From the NCBI RefSeq assembly GCF_963583255.1, contig NC_084815.1:5317724-5381723 (forward strand): DNA of 64,000 nt, given 5' to 3'. The first letter of the stretch is position 1; every line of letters begins with the position of its first letter. Below are positions 32,924-43,603 of this stretch, piece by piece. The notes below the pieces were generated by a model. The model had not been told where the DNA came from, searched no databases, and saw only the letters and a program-made list of their open reading frames with translations. Source of the stretch: Pyrus communis (Eukaryota; Streptophyta; Magnoliopsida; Rosales; Rosaceae). The position numbers were made by a program, and so were the translations under genes.

Positions 32924-33323
32924 TAAGACCATCTCCAATGGTTGGGCTAAAAGCCAAATTTTTTAGCCCGGAAAATTTAGCTTTTAGCCCAGAAACAACT
33001 TTTCTGCTCCAACCGTTATGGCCTAAAATTTTAGCCCGGGATTATTAAAGAATGAACTTATGCAATTTTTTTTGTTAAATTAATTTTTAAAAAAAAAATA
33101 AATATGTAGACTATCGTAAATTAATTTTATGAACATTTTAATCTAAAAAAATTTTAATTCCGATAAATATTGAAAAATCACTAAATTTCCCACAAAGCAA
33201 GCCGTCAACTTTTACCAATCTTTCAACCCTGGGCTAACTTTCAATTCTACATCAAAGTGGGGAATAATAAGACATAAATTATTGGATAATTAATAAGACA
33301 TAAATTATAATTCACAAACCACA

Positions 33324-33468
33324 ATTAATAAACTTAATTAATAAAGTACATAATTAATAAACTTAATTAATAAAGCACATGATTAATAAACTTAATTAAT
33401 AAAGTACATAATTAATAAACTTAATTAATAAAGCACATGATTAATAAACTTAATTAATAAAGCACATA
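33324..33468. repeat. 29-bp minisatellite, five copies, in PIF copy 2
   Basis: The unit beginning ATTAATAAACTTAATTAATA recurs at 33324, 33353, 33382, 33411 and 33440 with one or two changes. It lies just 3' of the Myb-like gene and is absent from copy 1, so it arose after the two copies separated. Confidence 0.85.
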
Positions 33469-33487
33469 ATTCATACACTACATAAAC

Positions 33488-34460
33488 TTAACAATCATAT
33501 CCACTATCTTCACTTGGTGATGGACTTCGTTGAAATGTTGGGATATAGGGTTGAGAAGATTCATCATCTTGAAACATACTCCTTGAGGCAGACTTTCGCA
33601 TAATTTCCTTTTGCTTACCACGTAAGAACTTCTTCCTCTCTGGAGTGTATTGGCTGAGGTCCTTCATCATGAATTCAATTTCAAACCTATTTTCCTCCCT
33701 ATCCGAGATTTCCTTCATTTGCAAACGCATTCGAGCCGCTTCTTCTTGGCGAGCGCTATGAGTTTCGTTCAATTTTGCCATTCCAGTATCAAAGTGTCCA
33801 CTCATCAGATCTTGGGACTTCCCTTTTCTCTTTGCTTCCTTTTGCTTATCTCTTCCTGGGGGCCTTGCAAAAGAAGGAGATGGGGTCATTTCATCGACAC
33901 CTTCAGCAACACCTTCATCTCCGGCATTTGTCTGTGCAGCTTCACGTTGAAATAATCTTTACCATTGTTGGTCCGCATCGGTTCCCCACCTTGGACAATC
34001 CTTGAGGATGTCCCAAGCATGTTGCAACTTAAAAACTTGATTTTTTGGTGTTACTCTTGTCTTGTAAATTTCCATTGCTTTGTCACCCTATGCAAAAAAT
34101 ACATAAAAATAATTAGTTGCAACATAATATTATGTACATGACAAATAAAATATCAAGAACAAAACTCACAATTTCTATGGCGCTCCTCCCACTAGCCATG
34201 CCAACCACGGCTCTCTCCAAGCTTCCTTTCCATAAAGTGCATGCTTTGTTGATAGTCTTCCACTGATCATAAACACCACCACCATCCCGCCTGCTACCAT
34301 TGCAGTTTTCTTGAAACTTTGCAATGATTTTATCCCACAAAACCTTCTTATTTTGATTAGTGCCAACTGCACCATCTTCGCTAATAGAAACCCATGCCAA
34401 GCATAGAGCAACATCTTCCTCACAAGTCCAATTACGACCTCTAATATGCTCTCTTGCCAT
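33488..34460 (-). pseudogene. Myb/SANT-like PIF/Harbinger accessory protein (one nonsense codon)
   Basis: Exon 1 is 34170-34460 (97 codons, the same length as copy 1). The intron runs from the GTGAGT donor to TTGCATAG, and exon 2 is 33488-34087. The SANT-like part (RGRNWTCEEDVALCLAW ... VYDQWKTINKACTLWKG) and the C-terminal TPERKKFLRGKQKEI helix match copy 1. The only evident lesion is TAA at 33959-33961, where copy 1 has a Gly/Arg-containing CGRLF stretch. The rest of exon 2 stays open for 156 codons. A nine-base upstream in-frame ATG (34469) is not shared, so I prefer 34460 as the start. Confidence 0.8.
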
Positions 34461-34609
34461 GTTGAACAATTTGGAAATGGAAAGAAATGGTAGAAAGATA
34501 AATTGGAAGAATTGTAAGAGAAATTTGAGTTTTGTGTGGATGTTTGAACAAATACATAGGTATTTATAGAGTTTTTGGGTGAATTTTGAGTTAAATAATT
34601 TTTTTAATT

Positions 34610-34805
34610 ATTTTAACCGTTAGATTTAAATTTGGGCCGTTAGATCTTTTTTTTACCGTTAGATTTGATTATATTTGATCTCAGCCGTTGGATTCAATGT
34701 ATTTTAAAATAACATATTTTAAAAAATCAAATTTGAATTTGGACCGTTGGATCAACCAACGGTCCTTGAAACACATCCGTTGGATTGCAAAAATAGCCGT
34801 TGGAC
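34610..34805. repeat. subterminal CCGTTGGAT motif cluster of PIF copy 2
   Basis: CCGTTGGAT or CCGTTAGAT occurs at least seven times between 34616 and 34805, mostly in one orientation. One inverted pair (GGATCAACCAACGGTCC) lies near 34748. It matches the cluster in copy 1 at the same end relative to the gene. Confidence 0.65.
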
Positions 34806-35089
34806 TTCAGCTGGGTGGCCGACAACCCGCTGACAGCTGGGCCCACCCTGTCGGGCACGGACTGCAAGCGCTCCGCGTGGGGCGCGTACGCGAGTGAGCG
34901 GGCCGAGACTGACCTTTGGGCCAGCGAGTCCAGTCTCGCGGGGGGGGGGGGGGGGGGAAATCTGGGGGGAATTTGGCCCAATTTTAACATTTGGCATTTA
35001 GCCCAATGTTTTAGCATGGGTTGGAGATGGTTTGGGGGGGAAATTTGGGGAGAAATTTGGCATTTAGCCCATTGTTGGAGATGGTCTAA

Positions 35090-36644
35090 AGGGCAAGACA
35101 ATTCTTATTTAAAACCAAAGGCGTGTCAGTTGGCCCTTTGATGATAAGTCGATGACCAAATCCCAATGACCAGACCGATCAGTCCACGAAGGCACGAGCA
35201 GCACTGAGAATCTCGCTCTTCCATTTCCACGACGAATACGTCAATAGACAAGCTTTTACGCGATGTGATCTCGTACGAACGCAGGAATATAGATACGGGT
35301 GACATCACAGCACGCATTGCAAATATTGCAACAGCCAAATGATTGATATACCCTCAACTATTGTTGTGTGATAAGATCGGGGAAGCTTCCCCAACACTAT
35401 AAATAGAAGCAAACGCCTCCAAGCTCATGACTTCGTCAAATTCAATTTCAACATAAAAAATAAAAATAAAAAAAATAAAAAAAACTTGAGTGATTCTTCA
35501 ATTAACCTAACTCTCAAAATAATTCTACAACTTAATTGAAAAGGTTTCTTCAAAGCTAATTCCCAATCGATCTCAGAGATTATCAATGTTTACTGCGTTG
35601 CTATCTTGTAGTATGATCTTAGTTGACGTTTTTCCCAACTAAGTTTCCACGTTGATAATGAGTATTTCCTACTTAAACTAGTCCCCCATAGTCAGTCTGA
35701 TTCTTGATTTTAAGGTATTGATTATGAATTTCAAGAGAAAACTTATAATTTTCTGATTTCTTACGTGTTAGTAAACACAAGGGTAAAAGGAATAAATTGA
35801 TTCCCTTACTTGTATTTTAGTAAATGCAATAAACTCAACTCAAGAATCAAAATGATTTCAATTCTTATTCATCGTAAGTAAATGAAAGTTAAACTAACTT
35901 CAATCACCCACCTGTAAATTCATTTTATGCCATTTTATAGTGAAGACTCGCTGCTTCACAACGAGAGAAAGTCACAAAAGAAAATATGGGCCTCTTCTCC
36001 AGAAAATTGGGCTTAGTTTCTGTGCGCTTGAGGAATGGGCTTGATTGTATTAAGAGCTCCCCATTCATTTTTTGCGGAGTTGTTATTTTCCTTGATAGCA
36101 TGATTGAACATCAACAAGCACTTAGTTGAGTTCTGCATTGTATTTCTTATTCGGTTGGTGAGGTATTGATATCATGATTTATCATTAATCTTGACTCAAA
36201 ACTGCTGGAGCCTTATGAGATCCTGAAATCAGTGATTGCATATCAACAACTCTATACTATTTATCTACACATTATCTATATAAAACTCTGGTTGTCAACC
36301 AAAACTGTATGAAATTACTAATATATCCTTTTAATCAAAACTGAATAGAAATAAAAATAATAGGCAATTTTGTAATTTCATGAACACAAATTTTACTATT
36401 TTTTATATGAACCTCACAGCCAGATGATGATAACAGGCCTTGTTTGGAAATTCAATCTCTCGCCACATTCCTCTCTTCCCTCTCATTCTATCTCTCTATT
36501 TTCTTCTTCGGTCAACGTCACAGATCCGGGTTGGGTTTGGGTGGGATGGGTCTCATAGGATGGGGCGTGTGGGAACACGATCATGAGTGGTTCGAAGGAG
36601 GGGGTGGTGGATCGAATTGTGGAGGTTAGGTCGTAGAGGGTGGG
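35090..36644. other. intergenic with a promoter-like stretch, no gene seen
   Basis: A GC-balanced stretch 35100-35400 leads into a perfect TATA box (TATAAATA, 35398-35405) and then an A-rich leader and AT-rich DNA without any reading frame. It could be an LTR or other element promoter. I see no LTR ends, primer site or protein to decide. Confidence 0.4.
35398..35405 (+). promoter_or_regulatory. orphan TATA box
   Basis: TATAAATA in the context CCCCAACAC..GAAGCAAACG, preceded by GGGGAAGCTTCCCC, a perfect 14-bp palindrome just upstream. No gene follows within 1 kb. Confidence 0.4.
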
Positions 36645-36652
36645 CTAGGTAG

Positions 36653-37700
36653 TAGGGGTGGGTTTGGTTTGGTTCGGTTCGATTTTTGGTCACAATCGGA
36701 AAACCAAACCGAAATTATTGTTTGGTTTGGTTTCAGTTCAGTTTCCTTTCGATTTTTTCGATTCGGTTCAACTTCGGTTTCAATTTTTTTCGGTTAGGTT
36801 TTTTTTTTCCTTCTGCAACTTTTTTAGGTTGAAGAATAAATCAGTTTGTTTCCAGATACATGGATTGCAGAACAAGATCAATAAACTGACCTTATCATTA
36901 AGCAAACGAATTTGCAAATTCAATCATCGAAAAAGTACAAAATCTGGATTTCATCTAAGTTTTAGAATACTAATTTTCATATCACGAAAATCTTTCATAA
37001 AAAGTGTATCTCTATCTAATCAACCAAAACACTAGTCCCAGAAATTTAATTTTCCACAAATCTAAGCATGCATGCATAATTGTCGATTAGGAAGACCTAA
37101 AATCATATGAAAATTTGAGAAATCTAAATTCAAATTCCACATATAAATCTTTGAATATATTTACGAGGCACCGCTTGGTAGAATCGGCTATGGCGGGCTT
37201 GCTGGACTCGGCTATGGTGGTGGTGTCGGGAGCTACAAACGGAGTTAATCTGCTGGAGATCAAGTAGGAAGTGTAGAAATAGAGCTCTGGAATTTTGGGG
37301 AGGATAGAGTCGGTGGGTGAGAATCGAAATTGGGGTGAGAAGAAACAAGATATGGGGTATAGGGAACAAAAAGAAAGAAGAGGAAGAGAAGATGATGCGG
37401 TTGAGGTCTGGGGAAAAGAAAAGAAGAAGAAATAGGGACAAAAGAAAAAAAAAAGAAAGATGGAGAGGAGGAGAAGGGAAGGCATGTGGCTCTCTTAGAA
37501 GAAAAAAAAAAAAGAACAGTGCTAGGGTTTATAATTGGGCTTATAAATTGGGTTGGAATTGGGCTCAAAGATTGAGGTTGGAATTGGGCTTAAAAAATAA
37601 AATACAAAAACTAAAAGAATAAATATATAATAATTCGGTTCGATTTTTTTTTTTTCGATTTCGGTTCAGTGTTCTGTCCGGTTTTTAAAACCCACCCCTA
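36653..37700. mobile_element. non-autonomous hAT-like element
   Basis: The ends TAGGGGTGGGTTTGG and (complement) TAGGGGTGGGTTTTA are inverted repeats of the hAT type. The 8-bp flanks CTAGGTAG (36645-36652) and CTAGCTAA (37701-37708) agree at six positions, as expected of a diverged hAT duplication. GGTTCGGTTCGATTTTT-type words are arrayed inside both ends in mirror order. The core is purine/pyrimidine-biased low-complexity DNA without a transposase. Confidence 0.75.
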
Positions 37701-37708
37701 CTAGCTAA

Positions 37709-39500
37709 GTGGTGGAGGGGTGTGCGTGTGTGATGAGCGTTGGATGAGGCCACCGCTTAGATGGGTTTCACTGGGCACCGTTTGACATAAGTGACGGGGG
37801 TGGAGTGGTCGTATTGTGATTTTTTTTATTTTTTATTTTTTTATATATATATTTTTAGCTTAGTAGGGATTTTATAAATTAAATAATAAATGGATACCTC
37901 GTAATCCAATGAATTGAGTGACAAAAATAAAAAATTGGCACACACATCAAACTAAAAAAATATGAGTATGGCAGGAGATTAAATAGAAATAGGCAAGAAG
38001 GCTTTCCACAGTGGGAGAGACTTTTTACACTTGCAACGCGTGTGCCAATTAGCTAGCATTTATTAAGTTAACCCTCCTTATCAACAGAAAATTCTTGATG
38101 AATACCATTTTAACCCTTCATTGGCAGTTACTAGATTATGGGTATTTATGTTAAACCACAACTAAACTAATTTCTATTTTATTTATAGAAAAAAAAAATC
38201 AATTGCTTATAACTATTTTTTTTTTTTTTTTAAAAAAACCCCAAATTCTAAAAGCTTTCTTCCACCACCACCAGTATCTCTACTATATACGTGTAGTGTG
38301 TGCAGCAATGCTCGTTAATCTTAATGCAAGACTTTTTCTCATATGTGAATCTCAGTCCACCACTTCTTTTTTGCGTATCTCATATATAATATGATTTCCC
38401 TTTTCTACTCATCCTTTGTTTTTTTTTTTTTTTTTTGTTTTTTTTTTAATAATAAAAATACATGATTTTTTTTCTTTAATACAAGTGATATTACTACTTT
38501 AATTTATATTAAGAGAGGAGAAGTGTGGAACCCGGAACACAGTGAGTTGAAAAGGAATACCCTAACTAGTTGGACAATTCACCACTTGAAAATAAGATGT
38601 AGAACGCAAAGCGTCCACTCTCAAATCCGAAGGCGAAGGGTCCTACATTCTCTAGAAGCTCGTTATCCACTCATCTGTTTTATTCTTTTAAATCTATTCA
38701 ACATTCAATGCTAGAAAAAGAGACGATGGTATGAGGAGAAAGTGGTAGTGTGAAAGTTGGAGCTAGAATCAAAAGATTGAAAACATAGAATTAATGGAAC
38801 TTTTTATTGGATGTTAAATCTTGGTTCATTAAGGATTAGCATGTAAGGTTCTGATGGCTCTCGTTTGCAGTTCACTTTCCTTGAAGCCAAGCAGTCAATT
38901 ATAAGGCTAAACATAGCAAGTTAATTAAGGGGCAGGCCATAGTCCATTTTTGTCCTCTCCCAATCTTTCTCTCATTAATTAATGTGTCTTCCCCCACAAC
39001 CCATGTGTGTTCTATCTGACAATCAGTATAACTGAAATTTGGAAGAGAATGATTTTGACCACTAGCAAGAATTTGGATAGTAGAAATGCTCTCAATACCC
39101 AACTGACCGCCCAAATAAGGCAATAAAATGCATTGAATGCTCTCTAGAAAAATAAGATTGAAGCCGACTTTTTATATAATCGTATTGCCTCTATTTTGTT
39201 CACTATAAATGAATGTCGTAATAATTTTAGATTTGTTTAAAATTTTGTATAGTCGTATTGTGTCCATTTTATCTACGGAATTATCTTCTTTTGTTCGGTT
39301 GCTCGTATACTGAATATTGTCTCGTGATTGTATTATAAGACCAACAGTATGTACATCACTACAAACAGTTGTGTAAACACAAATTTCCTATAAAAAATCA
39401 TACGTGTACAAATATTACTATTAATGAATTTGTAGGTTTAGGGTTACAGTCTATATTTACAAAACTTGAATCCTATGATTCAATCACCAAAGATGTAAAA
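37709..39500. other. intergenic, no gene seen
   Basis: AT-rich with T-runs near 38215 and 38425. Short frames are without family features. Confidence 0.45.
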
Positions 39501-40130
39501 TATGTGCATTTTTTTTATCCAAGGGTCATGATGAACAGATGCCGCGAGGTTTTGGCTCTAGGCAATGGAGGAACCGACACATGTAGGGATGCTTCATGGT
39601 TCTTATCAAGTGTGGCGAAGCATGCAGAGAACTTTTTGAATCTTCTAAATGTTTGGGTATTTGGGGGTTTGGAAGCTTCAAAGCTTTAGCGTATGGGCAT
39701 GAGAATGATTTTTTGGCCCTTGTCTTTGTCTTGGAGCCTTGTATTTATAGACTCTCCAAGCTTTGCCTACGAAAGAACCAAGACTTCATTTGTGTCTTTG
39801 TTCGTGATTTGTAATTTGACTCCACCAATTAATATTTTATTTAATCAAATAAGAATCAAATCAATCAATCTTCCCAATTTGACATTTTCAGTTGATTTAA
39901 ATTTAAATTAATTAATTTGTTTAATTTAAATTAAAATCAAATAATTCATTTCCGCCAAGTGTACACGTGTCCCCTTGATGACTCATCTGGTTTTCATGAG
40001 TCATATGCCATGTGTACGATTTCTAAGGCACATGGTACATGCAACGTAAGCCCTCACTTGTCGAAATTTAATGTGTAGGTGAACATTTATTTTCACTGAA
40101 ATTTGCATCTTATTCCACTAGTCAAAAATA
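39501..40130. other. possible LTR fragment
   Basis: It has the composition of a plant LTR: a TATA-like GTATTTATAGAC near 39742, an AT-rich middle, and CACGTGT and ATGAGTCAT words near 39965-40010. No ends or target duplication were found, so this stays tentative. Confidence 0.3.
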
Positions 40131-42470
40131 AGTTTATTTATTTATTTATTGACGTGTGTGATTATTTGTGTCTTTTGTGGTTATTGTTTACTCTATCTAC
40201 AATAGAGAGTGAAAATTGGCTTGAGAGAGCTTCAAGAAAATAATTTTTGGAGTGTAATATTATCTCATGTTGGAAATGAAGGATGTATTCAGAAAACGAT
40301 ATTATACCCTAGAAAACTTTAAAAGGCTAAATAGTCTTTTCTTATTAGGTTATATATAAGTTATTTAATATTAAAAATTTTACACGGTGCCAATAAAACC
40401 TAGTCCTAAATAGAAATCTTTAACCATATGGCTTTAGACATGATTAGCAAAATGTCATGATAGAAAGTATAAATCTATACACCAATTAAAGATATAAATC
40501 ATGATCCAAAATCCGAACATATCACACAAGACACAATTTTGAGAAAGATAATAATTGAAGCTTGTTTAGTCATCTTTCCTATTAATGTAGCGAAAGGTGC
40601 GGTTTTGATTGGATTTCCCAAAGTTAAATCAGGGAAAGGGTATGGGAAAGAGGGAGATAAAAGGGACATTTACCAAAAAGCAAAAGAGAGAAAGGTGTTC
40701 AACCCACTGAAGAATGAAAAGGAGCCAAAACATGTAAGTGCACTCAAATTATCTTCACTCCGCACCCTTTTATGAAAGGCTGATCTTTGTTATACGGACT
40801 TATTATTGCTTTTACTGTAACGAGAGGATATCAATCATATAGAGTGTAGGATCTTTCGCCCTTGGATTTGTGTGTGGACGCTAAGTGTCCTACATACCCT
40901 AAAGTAAAAAAGAGGATTTGTATAGATCTATGAATGGAGGTTGCTTAAGGCTTAAACGTGTACCAAAAAAGGGAAAAAGAGGTGCTTTGGACATAAACTT
41001 AGGTGTGATCAAATTCAAGAAAAGATACACGTGAAATACCCCTTAACCGTATATTAAAGATTGAGTAAGTGAATGTTTGCAGTTCTAATAAAAGCTGCAT
41101 GTAAGGCATAATGCCCCAACAGAAAACTGACACAGGCAGGAATTATATGAAGTAGATTGAGACGTATATTTAATTGAGAAGTATGGCTGGTGCTGAAAAT
41201 GTTATGGAGGTCATAAAAGGACCTGCAGTTTGTAGAACAAGAAGTTGTCGCTAGCTAGACATATATATACTGATATCATCATATATGCGTACATGAATGA
41301 TTAACTTTTTTGTTAATTTTTTTGGTCAAAGCTTTTTTGTTGGTGTGTGTACACGCGCGCGCGCACACACACACAAGTTATAGAACAAATTAATTTATGT
41401 TTATTTAATTTTTATACTCTTAATTTGATGAAGATGGTATATAATTCTCTTAAGTAAATATAGCTTCCTTATTCTTTTTTCTTCTTGTTTTTTTTTAGTG
41501 CGAAATTTTCTAGTGATATAGCTAGCTGCCACATAATGTACGTACGGTATCCCCTTGAAACTGGGAAATAATCTTTTGAAGGTGTTCGTGCGTGCTTTCC
41601 TTCTAATAAATAAGTTCTTGCTGCTTCCTTGTGTTCTTTGGATCTGTGCAAGATGACCTCGATCATTATATCACCAAATCAAGTATCCTTTCTTTTTCTT
41701 ATCAAATCATATAGAGGAATGATAGAATCGAATTTGAAACCTTGATCATGTCCGAAGGATAATGTTCAGATGCTGAAGTATATAACGCAGATAGTTTCTC
41801 CTGCCTATGTTTTTTGATGAACGTCAAACATAAAGAAAAGAAATTCTAAACTCCTCTTTCTCTCTCTCCCCCAATATTTGTGTGTTATGTTGAAGTATGC
41901 TCTCTTTCTTATCCTTGAAGTTTTTCTCTATATTCCCCGTACAATGATATCCTATACCTGCTACAACTTGGAGAATCTAGATCAAAACATTAAAGCAAGA
42001 AACCTTTAGCAGCAGAAAATGGTAAAAATTAAAGCAAGCATATGTCATCCATAATGATCATGAGAAAAGAGAAGCTATAGGTATAGTCCAAAAGAAGATT
42101 TTTGTTTCATCGTGTTTTATTTATTTTTAAGGCATTTTTCTTTCTTTTTAAAAGTGATTATGGGGTCAAGATTGTTGCCTTTTTGCCCTTTTCCCTTTAG
42201 TCATCGGGGCCTCTCAAACAAAGTTGTCTCGTACGTATACTTTGAGGATCAAAGCAGCTATGTAAGATTATCTGCCTTCAAATGGTTGGTTCGCATTTTT
42301 TTAATGCCCACATATCTTGCAGGGACAGCAGGCTCAAACAGGTTTTAAATTTTTATAAAGCTACTGATTTCGATTAATAATGACACACCATCACCTTTAA
42401 TACCCCCACTGTGATTTATAGCATGCATGAATTGTTATATATTGGATGAAGATTCTGTATATGGTAATTT
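40131..42470. other. intergenic, no convincing gene
   Basis: Several short frames (for example 40539-40775, Lys-rich) show no domain or conserved start context. Simple repeats occur near 41343. Confidence 0.4.
41343..41375. repeat. 33-bp alternating purine-pyrimidine tract
   Basis: (GT)n, then ACACGCGCGCGCGC, then (AC)n, with strict alternation throughout and partial palindromy. This is the composition most prone to left-handed Z-DNA. Confidence 0.8.
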
Positions 42471-42539
42471 AATCGGTATCATCTAACTTGAATGTTAAAC
42501 TGTAATGTAGTAACGTTCAACTATAACATATGAATTTTA

Positions 42540-42975
42540 ACAATAATTAATCTTGGAGTGTAAATTTGAACGATTACAGTGTAACCCAACATCCACACCG
42601 TTAAAGGCAACCTTAGTAACGTCATTTGGTGTAAATAAATATAATGTTAAGATAATTATGTAACCTTAGAGTGTAAATTTGAACGAGATATAACCTTGTC
42701 TTAGATCTTGTATACTGACGTCATGTTGTAACATGATTACGGTGTTGCTTATGTTCATAATGTTTGATAGTAATAGTATGTCATTGGTAATAATAAACAA
42801 TAGGTTCTAATTTAATCACGTTGTACTTAAAAAAACCTACTTAACAATGTAATAGAACAGCTTCAATGTAACTATCAACTTTGTTATAGTAATAATCAGG
42901 CCATTCTTTGTCATTAACTTGAACATTATCATAATTACGTAACCTCATAGTGTAATTTTGAACCATTATAGTGTA
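42540..42975. repeat. dispersed GAGTGTAAATTTGAACGA repeats
   Basis: Three or more copies of TTGGAGTGTAAATTTGAACG-like sequence lie near 42552, 42666 and 42944, some followed by ATTACAGTGTA or ATTATAGTGTA. They lie just before the CACTA element. They may be a degenerate tandem repeat or the edge of another element. Confidence 0.5.
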
Positions 42976-43089
42976 TCTTCAATGGTACCAATAACTTTTT
43001 TTTTTTTTTTAATAAGGTACTGTGGATTTCTTTCATTTCTTTCAGTTTTTCATTATTTAAATGCAAGGTTGTTGGCACCACTACGTTTT

Positions 43090-43440
43090 ACTATTTGTGC
43101 GACAAACCAAAGTTGGTCGTGCAAAGTGTATTTCCATCGCACGAAATTCTACGCGACAGAAACTTCGTCGCGTATAATCTGTCACGCAAAGATCGTGAAG
43201 AAAGACTTTGCGGGACAAACAATATCATTGGTCGCAACAACACGGCGCAACGGTTTAGCCTTTATCACACATATTTTTAGGAACGAATGTGTTTGTCAGA
43301 CAAAATACCAGGATACAAACGTGGGACGACTAATATTCGTCTATCTAAACTTTGCATGACGAAGTTTATTCTTGCGCAACGAAACCTTGTTAGTCGCTAG
43401 AGTTTTGCGAGACGAAGGTATTCGTTGTGCAAAAATAAAA
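43090..43440. repeat. left subterminal repeat array of the CACTA element
   Basis: Variants of TTTGTGCGACAAA and GTCGCGC occur about every 20-35 bp in both orientations. In CACTA elements such arrays bind the TnpA-like protein. Confidence 0.75.
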
Positions 43441-43603
43441 AAATATTTTTTTAAAATTTAATTTTTTGTTCTGTTTTTTTTATTTTTTATTTTGTAATAA
43501 AATTAAATTGCAATTAAAAATGTAATAAAGAGAAAAATAATTTATTTAAATTAATATAAATGTGTGTACAAGAAAAATGTTTAAAAACTAAGGGAGTAAA
43601 AAA

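Larger units (their letters stand above)
32927..35086 (-). mobile_element. PIF/Harbinger element, copy 2, carrying only the Myb-like gene
   Basis: Its ends are GACCATCTCCAATGG and (complement) GACCATCTCCAACAATGG. It is flanked by TAA at 32924-32926 and 35087-35089. It is 2,160 bp long. Same family as 4175-6207 in TIR, gene and subterminal motifs, but in reverse orientation and with different target bases (TAA against TTA, the two readings of the palindromic TWA site). No transposase is encoded. Confidence 0.9.

Noticed and set aside
33280..33470. Tandem hairpins as a CRISPR-like array
   Set aside because: The units are contiguous 29-bp repeats without unique spacers, in a plant transposon.
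35100..36440. Endogenous pararetrovirus intergenic region
   Set aside because: A TATA box and A-rich leader alone are not enough. I saw no Met-tRNA primer site, movement protein, coat or reverse-transcriptase sequence nearby.
37087..37622. Frames of 100-132 codons on both strands
   Set aside because: Located in the purine-rich core of the hAT-like element; composition artefacts.
39369..39689. 106-codon frame on the + strand
   Set aside because: It begins in AT-rich DNA without start context, has no recognisable family, and overlaps a possible LTR fragment.
39130..42360. Possible miRNA precursors
   Set aside because: I checked by eye for well-known plant miRNA words and foldbacks and found none I could support.
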